DNA of 64,000 bases from the NCBI GenBank assembly GCA_013350335.1, contig CM023534.1:23083302-23147301 (forward strand). The letters are read 5' to 3'. Shown piece after piece: positions 11,116 to 22,368 of this stretch. Position 1 is the stretch's first letter; every line of letters begins with the position of its first letter. The translations under genes were made by a program, and so were the position numbers. The notes beneath the pieces are model-generated. The model made no database searches and was not told the origin of the DNA. It saw only the letters and a list, made by a program, of their open reading frames with translations. The stretch comes from Chimonanthus salicifolius. Taxonomy: Eukaryota > Streptophyta > Magnoliopsida > Laurales > Calycanthaceae.

Positions 11116-12707
11116 GTGACTTGGACTGAGGTTATCAAAGCTAAATCCAAAGGTGGTTTAGATTTGGTTCCTATTAGACTAAGAAAAGAGGCTTTACTTT
11201 GTAAGTGGGGTTGGCATTTTGGAAAAGAGATGAATTCATTATGGGTTCGTGTTCTGACTACTAAATATGGTACATCAAACGCTAATAGGTGGAGTTGGGG
11301 AGGAAGTCGAGAAATCGGGATCTACTGTTCCAAAAGCGTGGTGGACGATCTGTCAAGGTAGATTGAGTATTGGTGAGCTATTTCGAGGGAGGGTTCATAT
11401 CTTGGTGGGAAAGGGTAATCAGACTCATTTCTGGAAGGATTTGTGGCTGGGGAACAGTCCTCTATGTGTGAGATTTCCAAGATTGTTCAGGGCAGCTTCA
11501 AACAAACTAGGTTTGGTTCAAATGCCTACTCAGAAGGAAATCGTCGTATCTCTTGGCATATTGATTTTAGGATAGATCTGAGGTCTTTTGAGGTGGAAAG
11601 CTTAAACGATTTCAAACTCAACTCGGGGAGTTTCCATTGGATCTAGAAGTCAACGATGAGTTGGTTTGGACGGGTGACCCATCAGGGTTTACTCAGTCAA
11701 ATCCATGATTGAAATTGCTACTCAGAATGTCTCTGCCTCTCTAGTTTCTTAGACTATCATTTCGAAAAATCCTGCCCCTCCTAGAGTCCAACTGTTCTTG
11801 TGGTGTTGTGCTAAAAGGAAAATTTTAAGAGGAGAGGTTTGCTGAGCCTAGATGGAGACTCTAGTTGTCCCCTTTGTGGGTTGGCTGATGAAAAGATTGA
11901 TCATCTGTTGGCTACCTTGCCCCATGACCTAGAAAATATGGAGTTATTTCTCAAATCTCATGGGGGTTTCTTGGGTTTGCCTCGGCTCTGGGACAGTTTA
12001 TTGGAGTCTTGGCTGATTCCAATGTAAAAGGTTAGCTTGGATCACGATTCCATCAGCAATCATTTGGCCTATTTGGAAGGAGAGGAATGCTGGGATCTTC
12101 GAGGGGAAGTCTCTAGAATTTAGTGAACTCCTTGAAAAAATAAAATGGAGTCTATGTATTTGGCTTTGTACTAGCAAAGATTTCAAAGATTTGAAAGCTA
12201 GCGATCTTTTGCAATCTTGGGAGGGTTGTATGAAAGTTACTCCCATGGGGTGAAAGAGACGGGTTGGATGTCCCCTCCTCCTAGTTGTTTGTTGAAATTC
12301 AATGTGGATGGAGCCTCAAGGGGTAAACTAGGACCGGCTGGGATCGGGGGTGTGCTTCGGGATGACTCAGGAGTCATAAGGGTAATCTTTTCGGAATTTG
12401 TGGGGATCAAGGATTCTAATGATGCGGAGCTTCTCAGTATTAGGAGAGCCTTAACTATGGGAGTGGGTTTTGGGAGAGCTAAATTAGCTATCGAAAGTGA
12501 TTCATCTAATGTCATCAAATGGGCCAGGGAGAGTGAAGCGCTCTCCATGGAGATTAATCATCTTAGCAAGGGAGATAAAGGAACTGGTTATGGGCCGGGA
12601 GATCTCTTTTGTGCATATTAATAGAACGGCCAACGGAGTGGCGGACTTTTTTGCTAAAAATGGGGTCGAAGGGCCGATTTGTGGTGTTTTCCGCCTTCAA
12701 GGAGATT
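11116..12707 (+). pseudogene. LINE B zinc-binding and RNase H domains (fragmented)
   Basis: Successive frames give the post-RT block (GGLDLVPIRLRKEALLCKWGW), a zf-RVT-like stretch SSCPLCGLADEKIDHLLA (CxxC...H), and an RNase H domain: LKFNVDGASRGKLGPAGIGG, LRDDSGVI, DAELLSIRRAL, LAIESDSSNVIKWA, then in another frame SFVHINRTANGVADFFAKNG. At least four frame changes separate the pieces. The last block is nearly the same as the tail of the LINE at the window's left edge, so they belong to one family. Confidence 0.85.
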
Positions 12708-12932
12708 AGTTCTTTTATTTGTGGGGGGGACGCTTCAGTGCTTTCTTTGTTTGTTTATTTTTCTTTTGGCCTAATTCTCTTAAGCCTTTTGTAAATTCTT
12801 CTTGTATTGGCTTGCTTTTTAATACAATCTCTTCTGTTGCCGCTCAAAAAAAAGACCAAGTAAATTCTGCTCCAATAATGTATCGAGTAATTTTGAGGGA
12901 AAACTACTTGGTCAATTTGTAGGCAATGTAGA

Positions 12933-13555
12933 ATGTTGAATTCAGTGCGTCTGCTAGATCAAATTTTTATTGTGATTAGTCTTCTTATTTACTTACTATA
13001 CAATCTCAGTGAATTGTTTCTTCGTAGGATCTCTCTTGTTGGTCAAGTGAAGTTGAATTTTGACGGGAGTTATATATGTGACAACTTCCAAAGTGGCATT
13101 GGCGGTCTGATTGGAGACAAGACCTCTTCTACCTTAGCTTCTTTCTCAAAGTCTGCAATGGGTTCCAATGCTAATAAGCCAGAGGTTAAGTTCTACTTAG
13201 ATGTTGCAAGCTTCTAGCTTCATTGAACATTTATAACACTATCATAGAACGTCATTCTCAAAGTTCCATCAATTGGTGTTCCTCAAGTTCTTTTCCTAGG
13301 AGATTATTAGACAATATTTTTGAGACCCAGGACATTATATCCAATACAAGGTCATTGGTTTGAACAATTCATCGTTAAGCATATGAAGGTGCAGATTGTG
13401 TTTAGTTAGCTCGTCTAGACACATCTTTTAATTGATGTAATTTTTGTTCTTCCTTTACTCTCTTCACAAGTCAAAGGTGCCGTACTTTCTCCCTCTTTAA
13501 TGTATTTCTCTTCAACCTTTCCAAAAAGAAAAAAGGAAAAAAATTTAGGGGATTT
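12933..13555 (+). mobile_element. LINE C: RNase H 3' remnant
   Basis: The frame ending at 13217 contains VGQVKLNFDGSYICDN, then GIGGLIGDKTSSTLASFSKS, the N-terminal half of a LINE/plant-type RNase H. Decayed downstream sequence includes a block comparable to VADxLARLD near 13410-13430, and the piece ends in a pyrimidine-rich tail with A-rich sequence at about 13525-13550. It lies directly after the broken LINE A endonuclease and is on the opposite strand to it. Confidence 0.65.
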
Positions 13556-14196
13556 TAGCATCCTAGTTGTTTTATTATGCTCATTAGAAGCAACTTCTCA
13601 GAAATTAAAAAATTAATAAATAAATCAAAGAGATAGAACAAAATGATGGGAGGAACAAGAGTGGAACAACAACTGAGAAAAATAAGTCAAACTATGATGA
13701 AAATATCGAGATACATCTTTTTTATGTCAGCAGACTGGTCATATGATGTTCCATGGAAATTTTGACAAGAAAATGTTGCAATAAGGAAATTTTGTGATAT
13801 TTTAAAATATTAGTGATCCTCATCAATATGTTCTGATTTGGCCATCAGCCATAAGCCCTTTTTTGAGAAGTAGCAGCCATAAGCCATATATGTTCCATCA
13901 CTGGAGAAAGTCTGGAACAAAGTTCATACAGGAAGTACTTGGTCAATGAGAATGTGTGAAAATATCACATACAATTCCCATGCATTTTCTAGGAATGATT
14001 GAACTAAAGATCCAACTTTGCAAACACATAAACTTTGCATTGAACGATAAATGAACTGGGTCACATAAATTTACAAGATTCATCAACAAAACTAGCAAAA
14101 ATAAACATGCTATAGATAAAATCCACAAAATGGTGAAGGAAAAATTGCCCAACATACTGCAACAATGACGATGAATTAATCTAGAAGAGTTGGTAC
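13556..14196. other. Non-coding intron sequence
   Basis: Part of intron 3 of the SufC pseudogene. Nothing recognised. Confidence 0.5.
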
Positions 14197-14418
14197 CTCA
14201 ATTGGACCAAGCTCTGGAAGACCTTGCTTAGTTCTTCTAGCATTATATGACATGCGCAGAAAGTCCATATTGCTTACACCTGGAATCTCAACTGGTGTCT
14301 GAAAGCTCATAAAAAGGCCAGCATGAGACCTTTCCTCTGGGTCCATGTCAAGCAAGTTTTCACCTTTAAAAACAACACTCCCACCTGTAACTTCATAATC
14401 TGGATGGCCAACAAGAAC
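14197..14418 (-). pseudogene. ABCI6: SufC pseudogene exon 3
   Basis: A 222-bp exon (74 codons, uninterrupted) begins VLVGHPDYEVTGG and ends GLPELGPIE. It includes the Q-loop region GLFMSFQTPVEIPGVSN. Acceptor TTTTACAG|GTT and donor GAG|GTACCA are intact. It is the best-preserved part of the gene. Confidence 0.95.
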
Positions 14419-14869
14419 CTGTAAAAAAAAATAAGATCCAATCAGAAAATGCCTTTATTATCTCACTCACTCCTGCTCTCAACATTGCAGATGAGATACT
14501 TTATGCATGCCAGAAACTATCATGTAAATGAAAAGATATCAGAACTTGAACTATTTTCACATTACGATGTTCTTTTTTTATTTAAATAATACCGAAAATG
14601 TAAAAGAATAATAAAAAAGCAGACATCACAAATTCAATTCCCATAAGCGAGAAACATCACATATTTAAGAATACATTCAACCAAAAAAATCATAATTATC
14701 AAAGAAATTATCCTACTTTTTATTTGAATAATACCAAAAAATTTAAGAGAGTAATCACAAAGCAGGCATCAGAAATTCGCTTCCCATAAGTGAGTAACAT
14801 CACATATTTAACAATATATTCAACCAAAAAAGTCATCATTATCAAAGTCATTATCCTATCATACTTAAC

Positions 14870-15017
14870 AAGCAGAGAGAGAGACAGACAAAAGGTCTAA
14901 GGTTCAATCCTCCCAAGTTACCTGATACACGAGACTTGTGAAGGGTTTCATGCATCCGTGGGATTAATCTCACTTCCAATATGGACTGAGGTAATCAATA
15001 TTACTCAAAAAAAGGGG
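14870..15017 (+). mobile_element. SINE copy, plus strand
   Basis: A box B-like AGGTTCAATCCTC near 14900 is followed by gggtttcatgcatccgtggg, attaatctcacttccaat and an A-tract at 15005-15012. The body matches the SINEs at 2255-2485 and 3565-3660, here in the opposite orientation. Box A and target-site duplications are unclear. Confidence 0.55.
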
Positions 15018-16121
15018 TAAAACAAGGCATATCCTAAGTACAAGAATGCTTCGCCATTATTACATTTAAATGAGCTTAGACAGCAGTAAACTTGCACCCA
15101 TTCATAAAAGAGTAAAGCACCGATCATTCAAGTGTTGGTTTATGATAATTACTGAAACTAATTTGTGGTAAATATCAAATGAAATTGACTCCATGCAGCA
15201 GAGGAATCGTTATAACACCTGGTTCTTATGTGTTTTAGAGAAATTGGAACATTAGCGAGTAATATAGTTGTATGGATATCACAATAAAAAATCGAAGAAA
15301 CCGCAAAACAAATTCGCAAGAATAATTGAATTCTTGCAAAAGAGCCTAATGGGGCAGTAGAAGCCCATTCTTCATTGGTGTTTTCAGTGCTTGAAAAAAA
15401 GTCAATAGATATTCGTAGAAGGAACAACATTGCAGATCCTTCAGTGCTCCTTCACTTACAGATACTGTTGTAAACTTGAGAAATTATCCGTTATGAACAA
15501 AAAACTGATATTAGTAGAGCCTTAACTCACTCTGTTTCTCCCCCTCACGTTCATTAGTACCCTGTGAATTAGGTTATGCTCAATTTGAACCCGTATGAGG
15601 ATACGCTCACCATTGGATTAAGCACCTGGCACATGGAGTTGGAACAATTTAGCATTTAAAACTATATTTAAAATAATCTTTTTAAGTTGATTTTTGGCAC
15701 ACATCTAACACAAGTGTTTTTTTTTTTTTTTTTTTTATGAGCGATACACAAGTGTATCTTCTTTTTGAGAGGTAACAAGTGTACATCTTTCAAACCAACT
15801 CATCCTTATATTCAAAGTAAACCCTATAAAAAGTGAGTTACCTATTCTCATTAGGAAAGCACCTCTCTGAATATGAGATTAAATCCTTAAATAGAGGAAT
15901 TTCATAATCCATTAGATTCTTTTAAAAGTTAAAGCCCAAACTTTCCTTCCCCACACAACCTCCATATCCTCGATATGTTTGTTTTTGTGATTGGAATATA
16001 ATATAGTCTTCCTTTTTTATCTTTTGGAACAAAAACAAATATTATATTAAGAAAATAAAAGTCATATAGCGAAACAGAGTGCTCCGTATAAGAGAATTAT
16101 GCCAAAGCAAGTAAACCAAAG
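15018..16121. other. Non-coding intron sequence
   Basis: Intron 2 of the SufC pseudogene. Contains a T-tract at 15717-15736. Nothing else recognised. Confidence 0.5.
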
Positions 16122-16129
16122 CTTAAACT

Positions 16130-16543
16130 TAGGGCTGGTCGGGTTTTGGCCCGACCCGCATGACCCGACTCGAGAAATCATGCAGGTTGGGTCAAGAATT
16201 TCGGGCCAGCGGATCAAATCGGGTTAAGAAGATAAAATCCGCATGAAATTCAGGTCAGACCGGATTGAGGATTTTACAAGTTAACCCGACCCGACCCGGC
16301 TAAAATTAGACAAAAATGGGTCCAGAATACAGGTCGGGTCAGAATTCGGGTTGATTTGGGTTAGAATTCGGGTTGGGTTCTAGAGTTCAGGTTCAGAATT
16401 CGTGTCAGGTCGGGTCGGGTCGGGTCGGGTTCTAGAGTTCGGGTTGAGAATTCGGGTCGGATCGGGTCAGGTTCCATATATATCAACTCAAGTCGGATTT
16501 GGTTTTAAGAAACCCGACCCGCCCGACCCGAGTTGCAGCCTTA
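16130..16543. mobile_element. hAT-type MITE rich in GGGTC, 414 bp
   Basis: Termini are inverted: TAGGGCTGGTCGGGTT at the left and, reverse-complemented, TAAGGCTGCAACTCGGG at the right. Both are flanked by the 8-bp duplication cttaaact (16122-16129 and 16544-16551, identical). An 8-bp TSD with TA(G/A)GGCTG ends fits the hAT superfamily. The interior is a degenerate array of cgggtc/cgggtt units and encodes nothing. Confidence 0.8.
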
Positions 16544-16845
16544 CTTAAACTACAAAAACAAAAACCAAGGCCCCATACAATCATTAGAAAAAATGACAAA
16601 ATATCTATCAAAAAACATGATATGAGAAACATTACACATAGCCCATACACCCAAAACCAACTACATCCACTCCTCACATGAATTAACCCTATCAGTAACA
16701 ACTTTCACCAAGAAGTTAGCAGACCTCCTAACATGTCTAAAGTGGACCACTCATCCTCAGGTGAACTTATTAATGTCTCTTACAATACCATTCAAAAAAA
16801 ATTAATCTCTCTTACAATATGAACCAGTCTCCAAGGAGGAATTTT

Positions 16846-17072
16846 TGTAAAATAACACACAGATTTGATGTGTCTTCCTCAATCTTGGAAGATTGTATAT
16901 ATAGAGAAAAATACAATGAATGAAATAAATAAAAGCCTGTAACTACCAATCTTAAGGAGGAAATCAGGGCCTATAATTGTCAATCAAAGGGAGGAAATCA
17001 AGGCTTGTAACTGCCAATCAAAAGGAGAAAATCAGGGTAATCCACCATAAATGTTAACACGCCCCCGCAAGC
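16846..17072 (-). mobile_element. Copia-like LTR with polypurine tract
   Basis: On minus, the sequence reads CTTGCGGGGGCG, a polypurine tract of the kind preceding copia 3' LTRs, then TGTTAACATT and on to TTATTTTACA, a 214-bp TG...CA unit (17059 down to 16846). A partner LTR, primer-binding site and coding domains are not seen. It is therefore a deleted remnant. Confidence 0.6.
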
Positions 17073-17880
17073 TGTAGTGTGTATGAAATAACGCAAAACT
17101 TGGAAATTGCAGAAATTGTAAATGAACTACGAAAAGTGGTGTACTAACTGGTCACAGGAGATGAATTAAACTGGCAGCACATTGATTGGCTGCAAACTAG
17201 CAGCATAGCAAACTGACAAGCGGCGAACATAAATGATGGCCTGGAAAAGAGAAAGTGGCATTAACGGAGTATTATCTCTAGAGAAGACGGCAGTGGCCAT
17301 AAGATAATTGTCCGGCAAGAATAACAATCGCAATAGGTGAGGAACATAGGCGATAAATGGCTTGAGAAATCCAGGGTGTAGTAGACGCCGAAAAAAAAGT
17401 GAAAGCCGACTGTGAAATCATTCAATCAGCAACAAGGAGACGAGATCAAGAACTCCAGCAAGAAAAACGATCGTAATAAGCAACGAATGGCCTGATAAAG
17501 CAACGGCACAGGAGACACCGAAGAAAAAGTTGAAGTCGGCGATAGAATCGATCAATCAGCAACAAAAGCCAAGATCGGGAAGTTCAGCAAGAAGAACCCG
17601 CAAATCCGTGGTCCACATGAAAAAAACGAATGATGTCATCGCAGTGCAAAGATTGGTCGCTAAGAGGACCGATGAAGAAGGTGGGACCCAAAAGAGTCCA
17701 AAACGTCTCTCAATCAAAGCAACTGGAAAGAGAGAGGATAGAGCAAAGCAAGAGATCCAAATTTTCCTCTTTTCCTTTTTTGTGTGATGAACGGAAGTAA
17801 GGAAGAAAATGTGGGAAAATTTGAAATTTTTGGAGAAGAGCTTTGATGGACAATGTTGAATTAGACTGTCAACTTTTAAA
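17073..17880 (-). other. Possible internal remnant of the copia-like element
   Basis: The sequence upstream of the polypurine tract lacks copia RNase H. On minus it resembles a pyrimidine-rich retrotransposon leader, which would imply deletion of gag-pol. The assignment is weak. Confidence 0.3.
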
Positions 17881-18039
17881 AGAAAATTAATCGAATTAGA
17901 CTGCCAAAGTGGGAGTATCCTTGAAGAAATAAGCAGTCATCATGGACAATGTTGAAGGCAATAGATATGCCAAATCCCTTGGAACTTGATTCTTCAAAGA
18001 TAAATTCCAAGGTATCAGCTTATGGCACAATTCACTTAC

Positions 18040-18090
18040 CTTTGAAAATGTACTCTTCCCAGATCCATTCTTCCCCATGACTGCATGGAC
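18040..18090 (-). pseudogene. ABCI6: SufC pseudogene exon 2 (Walker A)
   Basis: This 51-bp exon encodes VHAVMGKNGSGKSTFSK, which contains the P-loop GKNGSGKS. Acceptor TTTAGTAG|GTC at 18090 and donor AAG|GTAAGT at 18040 are intact and the phase fits exon 1. No lesion is visible in this exon. Confidence 0.93.
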
Positions 18091-19163
18091 CTACTAAACA
18101 CAAACAAAAATATAGACATCATCAGAAGCAACAACACAATATTACTTTTTTGAGAAAAAGCAACGATTCAATTTTACAGAGACAAATCATATTTAATGGA
18201 TGAAATAAGATAAACCTATGCTAGATTCCTTCAGATCATGAATTCAATGAGAGCAATCACAAAAACGTAATCTTGGAAAATAATTCCGTTGGTATGAATT
18301 AAAAGGACGACTCACTGGCAGTACACAAGCTTTTTTCTCACTCTTGATGTTCATAACTTCAAAGAATGGCCATTCAATCAGAATGAATGGTCATTCAATT
18401 TGATTGCTAATTGGATAAGAGAGACCCACCAGCAAGTGCAAATAGCTCCAGATCGCCTTCATTCAATGACTGGGTCTCATTTAGCTAAAATAAGACATTT
18501 CTTTCAGGCCCCTCACCCAATGCATGGCTGACAAGGAGGAATGGTCTTCATGTATATTAAGGCCAAAAATGATTTTATAAGTGCATAATTTCTGTGAGTC
18601 AATTGAGTAGTAGTTAATATCAATCAGATCATGACCAAATTGAGGCATATATTAGTAGCCGCTTGTTCTTTTTGGATTGATAATGGGTGAACCTGAAGAC
18701 ATTTATATCAGTAGCCAATCCATTTTCCATTAGGCCTGTTTCGATGATGAAGAGCAACATGTTACAATATCATTTCCAAAAACAGTGCACCAGTTAAAAA
18801 ATGTTCCCATGGCTCAATTTAGACAGTAACAAAGAGACGAAACCTCCAATTCCAATAATATGAATAGAAGGAATTTCGATATTAAACTCTATCAAGCCTT
18901 CCCTTGTCGAGACTCCCGCATACGTAGGTGTAATGTAAAGGTTACCATATAATCTATTATTTATATTTTTCAAAACAAAAATTACCAAAAGCACATTGGT
19001 AGAAAGTTCACTTGGGGGTGAAACTTAACTACCATTATCTATATGGTTCCCCAACATCACAACCATCTTTGCAGGTCCCAATATTTACAGAGTGGTGTTG
19101 CTTGGTAAGTCTCGCTAACGCAACTGAAGCCCCAAATTTGACGAAAAGAGGACAGAACGTTAC

Positions 19164-19509
19164 CTCTCCTGGGTAGATGACGAGATTTATTCCACGGAGA
19201 ATCTCCTGCTTGGTTTCGGCTATCACCGCCGTCAGGTCTTTTACTTCCAGCAGCGGCTGAGGAGGGCCATCGTTGCTTTCGGTCGTGGAAGCTTAGGGAG
19301 ACTGAACGGCGACGCTTGCGACTGGGAATCGAGAAGGACTGGCAGCGGTGGAGGCCGAGAAGGAGATGACAAGGGGAGGGAGGAGAGGAGAAGTGGAGAG
19401 AGCTGAGGGTAGAGAGCGTAAATAGGGAGGAAGTGGAGGGCAGATTTCTGGAAGAAGAAGAAGAAGGGATGGAAAGAGGGAAACAGAGGGAGAGACGAGA
19501 CGATGCCAT
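19164..19509 (-). pseudogene. ABCI6: SufC pseudogene exon 1 (transit peptide to ABC N-terminus)
   Basis: ATG at 19509 opens a Ser/Leu/Pro-rich frame (MASSRLSLCFP...) typical of a chloroplast transit peptide. The mature part (PPQPLLEVKDLTAVIAETKQ, then EILRGINLVIYPGE) is in a different frame. That second frame can be followed upstream through SFSASTAASPSRFPVASVAVQSP-like sequence only across a TAA at 19293-19295. So at least one indel and one nonsense mutation separate start and mature domain. The donor is GAG|GTAACG, with the exon ending at 19164. Confidence 0.85.
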
Positions 19510-19640
19510 TGGCAAAGGGTCATGGAGCGAAGTGGATTTTGGTATTCGAGGGGTTTTTGTTTCTCCGTTTGGGAATTTAGATCAGCATGTCAAACCATAT
19601 TTTAAAATGTCACACGAGCATCCGTTGGCAAGAAATTTGA
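19510..19640. other. Region upstream of the SufC pseudogene
   Basis: No clear TATA box or initiator was picked out. Only about 130 bp separate the ATG at 19509 from a MITE. Confidence 0.3.
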
Positions 19641-19647
19641 TAATCAT

Positions 19648-19937
19648 CAGGGTAAACCAGATTCGCATGATCTGACGTGAGAAATGATCAACTCAGGTTG
19701 ACAAAAAATAAATATGGATGAAATTCAGATCAGGTGAGGTTTAAAATTTTAAAAGACCTGTCTGCACTAATTTATAAAATAGTATTAAGATTGAGTCCGA
19801 TAAAAAAATTCAAATCGGGTCGAATCGAGTTGAATGACTTGGATTAGCAATTCGAATCGAATCGAGTCAGGTCAGATTAAATAATTTTTGACAGGATTGA
19901 ATTGGATTTACCGATCCTAGCCCGAGTTTCAACTCTA
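19648..19937. mobile_element. Decayed hAT-type MITE, 290 bp
   Basis: Flanked by identical 8-bp repeats ataatcat (19640-19647 and 19938-19945). Ends are CAGGGTAAACC and, on the other strand, TAGAGTTGAAACTCGGG, a degenerate version of the TAGGG-type ends of the element at 16130. The interior has aatcgggtcgaatcgagtt-type repeats. It sits just upstream of the SufC pseudogene. Confidence 0.6.
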
Positions 19938-20753
19938 ATAATCATTCCTTACATCATTGTTTTATATTGAAATTAAGATTTTTCAGTGGAAATGAATTTT
20001 AAATAAAACTTGAGTAGTTTTTTTAAGAGTTTTTTTAAAAAATATACATTTCTAAAAAATATAAAATTTAAAGAGAATTTCTTATATACCCAGTAAAGTA
20101 CAACTATATAGACATTTAAGAGACTGAAAAAAATGTTTCAATCAACCTGACCTAATTCAAAGAAAAAGTTTCGGTAATGTATTTAAAAAAAAATTGACCT
20201 GACTAACTTAACCCAAAATAAATTCTGATCAAATTAAGTAGAGAGATTTGGAACCTCAACTCGACTCAGACTGAATTAAAATTTCTTTAGGAAAGATGAG
20301 ACAACGCCTTGAAAGAATTCATATTTTCTTCTTAGATTCTAAGTACTTGGTTTTGTATATTAAGTTGGGATTTGATATACTATATTTAAGGTTTTATTAA
20401 CTATATTTTGATCGATTTCATTAAATAAATTTTAAAGAAACATGAGATGATTTGGTTTAATATATTGTTAAATGACACTTGTAAATTGCATTCTTATATT
20501 TAATTGTGTAAATATTAAAATTAAATATGCCAATATAAGAAACTATGTTATACAATTATCTATGTTTATTGTTGTAAAAATTGAACACATTTTATATTAA
20601 TAAAATTAATTAAATCACACGCACTGCTCGTGTCGAGTCCAGTAGTAAATAATAAAACAGATGAGGAGTTCTCATTTGAGTTTTGGCAACCACAATCATT
20701 AAGCACATGTGGGCAGGAAACACGTAGATTTGACAATCTAAACCACTCATGAG

Positions 20754-20986
20754 CAGGGGTCTAAAAAATAGTAGACCTGAGATCTCGGCCCATTTTTCGG
20801 CCGATATCTTGTTGATATCGGATGATATTTTTTCTCTCTCTCTTTTTTTTTAACAAATCTCGGCCGTATCAGTGGAGATTTCACATGTACAGCCGATACA
20901 TCTCATATCGGCCGAGATATCTCGGGTGTAAAAAACTCAAGATATCTCGGTCGATATGAGATATCTCGGGCGTTTTTTTGACCCTG
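20754..20986. mobile_element. hAT-type MITE (ATATCGGCCGA family), 233 bp
   Basis: Starts CAGGGGTCTAAAAAA and ends TTTTTTTGACCCTG, forming CAGGG...CCCTG inverted termini. The flanks ctcatgag (20746-20753) and ccatgag (20987-20993) look like an 8-bp TSD with one base lost. The interior carries repeated atatcggccgagatatctcgg palindromes. It is related to the elements at 52919 and 53725. Confidence 0.75.
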
Positions 20987-21004
20987 CCATGAGCAAAAAA
21001 TGCC

Positions 21005-22359
21005 CTTGGACACTGTGAGGCCCACAAAGGTGGGGTCTAATATGTAAGAACGGATAGGTTCAAAAAGTATTTTAAAGATGATGTTTTTTGTAAAAAATTA
21101 ATTTTATTTAGATTTTAAAAATTATAATTTTTAAGGGTTTAAAGATCAATAACTTTCATATGTAATGAAAATAATTTTTTTGTATAGATGATATCATTGA
21201 CAAGAAAACTCAATCCGAGAGATGGACTGATATCAAAGTATGAACATGGCTGAACATGGCAGCGTATTTGGATTACAATTCATGGGTACATTTATAGAAA
21301 AAAAAATAGTTGTACTAATTAGTGATTGCCACAAGCAAATTAAGAAAATTTTCAAGCCCCTCAGGTGGCAGAAGGAATAGATTTCTTCTTGATCGATGGA
21401 ACCTGATTCTCATGGGTTGTTTTCACACTAAAAAAGGGTGAGCTCTCACGGTATTTGATGTAGGAGTGTCCTTGTTACATGTCGTTTGGTGCCTTCGCCA
21501 GATGGACCCACACTTCTTTTATAGGGCCTGAAGCAAGTATCAATTACATATCAATTCGTTGTTCCTATGTTGATTTTGTCCCACTCCAATATCAGGAGCT
21601 TTAATCCCAGTGATGGAATTAGTACCAAGAACTTCCTCCTATTTCGAATTTAGGATCTAAATAGAATTAGTCATTTTGCTTATTCAATTTTATTGACTTT
21701 CGGGAAGATATAAGACTTTCTTCCATATTTCGACTTAGAATGCATCTTATGAGAATCAAAATATCATAGATATGGGGCATTTTCTCTAAATGCCTAACTA
21801 ACTTCAATATGAACGAGGGGCATACACTAAATGCCCTACTCAATTATTATTTTTTTAATTTCAGCTTGATCTTTGTTCTGGTTCTACCTATATCAAAAAA
21901 GATATTTTCTTCTGCGTGTTATTGACACTCGATCCATTTGTAGGAAACAAAATCGAAAGGGAAGATATGATTCAAAGAATAATCATTAGAAATAGAAATG
22001 TTGGATCACATTGTATCCAACAAACCAATTTTAAACATTGTTAAAGAGAATAACCTTTGTTCTGATCGAATCCAAGTATATTCTTGTCTTCGTCTTCCAA
22101 GGTTGAGCCTACATCATCCTCAACCAATGCACGTCAGCATGTCTCAGGGGAGATCCGGTCCCACATGAAAGTGCCTCAGTTTGTTTTAATACCAAACTAT
22201 CATAAGTAGATTTAACAATTAAAAATAGTAAGCCCTAGGGCATTTCCCATGAAGGACTACACTTGTTACATATTCTCCACATGCCTTCTATGTGCTTTGC
22301 CACGTGGAAGCAATTTTCTCAATATCTAAGAATATCTTCACTCATAATGGATTCACTGG
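21005..22359. other. Non-coding; third copy of the 402-1300 repeat at 21005-21185
   Basis: 21005-21185 resembles the two repeats near the left edge. The remainder shows no gene or terminal-repeat structure. Confidence 0.35.
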
Positions 22360-22368
22360 CATTATTAA

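Larger units (their letters stand above)
9086..12868 (+). mobile_element. L1-type LINE B inserted in LINE A, perfect 16-bp TSD
   Basis: The element (9102-12852 plus TSDs) carries linker, reverse transcriptase, zinc-binding and RNase H domains in order and ends in an A-tract (12846-12853). Flanking direct repeats agaccaagtaaattct at 9086-9101 and 12853-12868 are identical. The target is the FTWS codons of the antisense LINE A endonuclease. No endonuclease is recognisable in 9102-9840, so the copy is 5' truncated or has an unusual C/T-rich leader. Coding sequence is broken by stops and frameshifts. Confidence 0.92.
2911..19509 (-). pseudogene. ABCI6: SufC/ABCI6 plastid Fe-S assembly ATPase, unprocessed pseudogene
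   Basis: Five exons with GT-AG boundaries reproduce the plant SufC protein in order: transit-peptide-like start, the PLLEVKDLTAVIA block, Walker A GKNGSGKST, the GHPDYEVTGG to NMDFLRMSYNAR block, the NVNEGFS signature exon, and the Walker B/D-loop exon with DEIDSGLDVDALQDVAKAVNGLL. In plants SufC is the ATPase of the plastid SufBCD scaffold for Fe-S clusters. This copy keeps its introns, so it is a gene duplicate or a relic locus, not a retrocopy. It is disabled by a frame change and an in-frame TAA in exon 1, a 1-nt insertion in exon 4, several indels in exon 5, and a changed ABC signature (SSGEK for SGGER). Introns are swollen by LINEs, SINEs, MITEs and LTRs. The alternative that the lesions are assembly errors cannot be excluded, but they are numerous and accompanied by amino-acid decay. 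Confidence 0.9.

Noticed and set aside
19057..19509. Intact 151-codon gene starting MASSRLS
   Set aside because: Its second half is the SufC exon 1 region read in the wrong frame and runs on past the splice donor into the intron.
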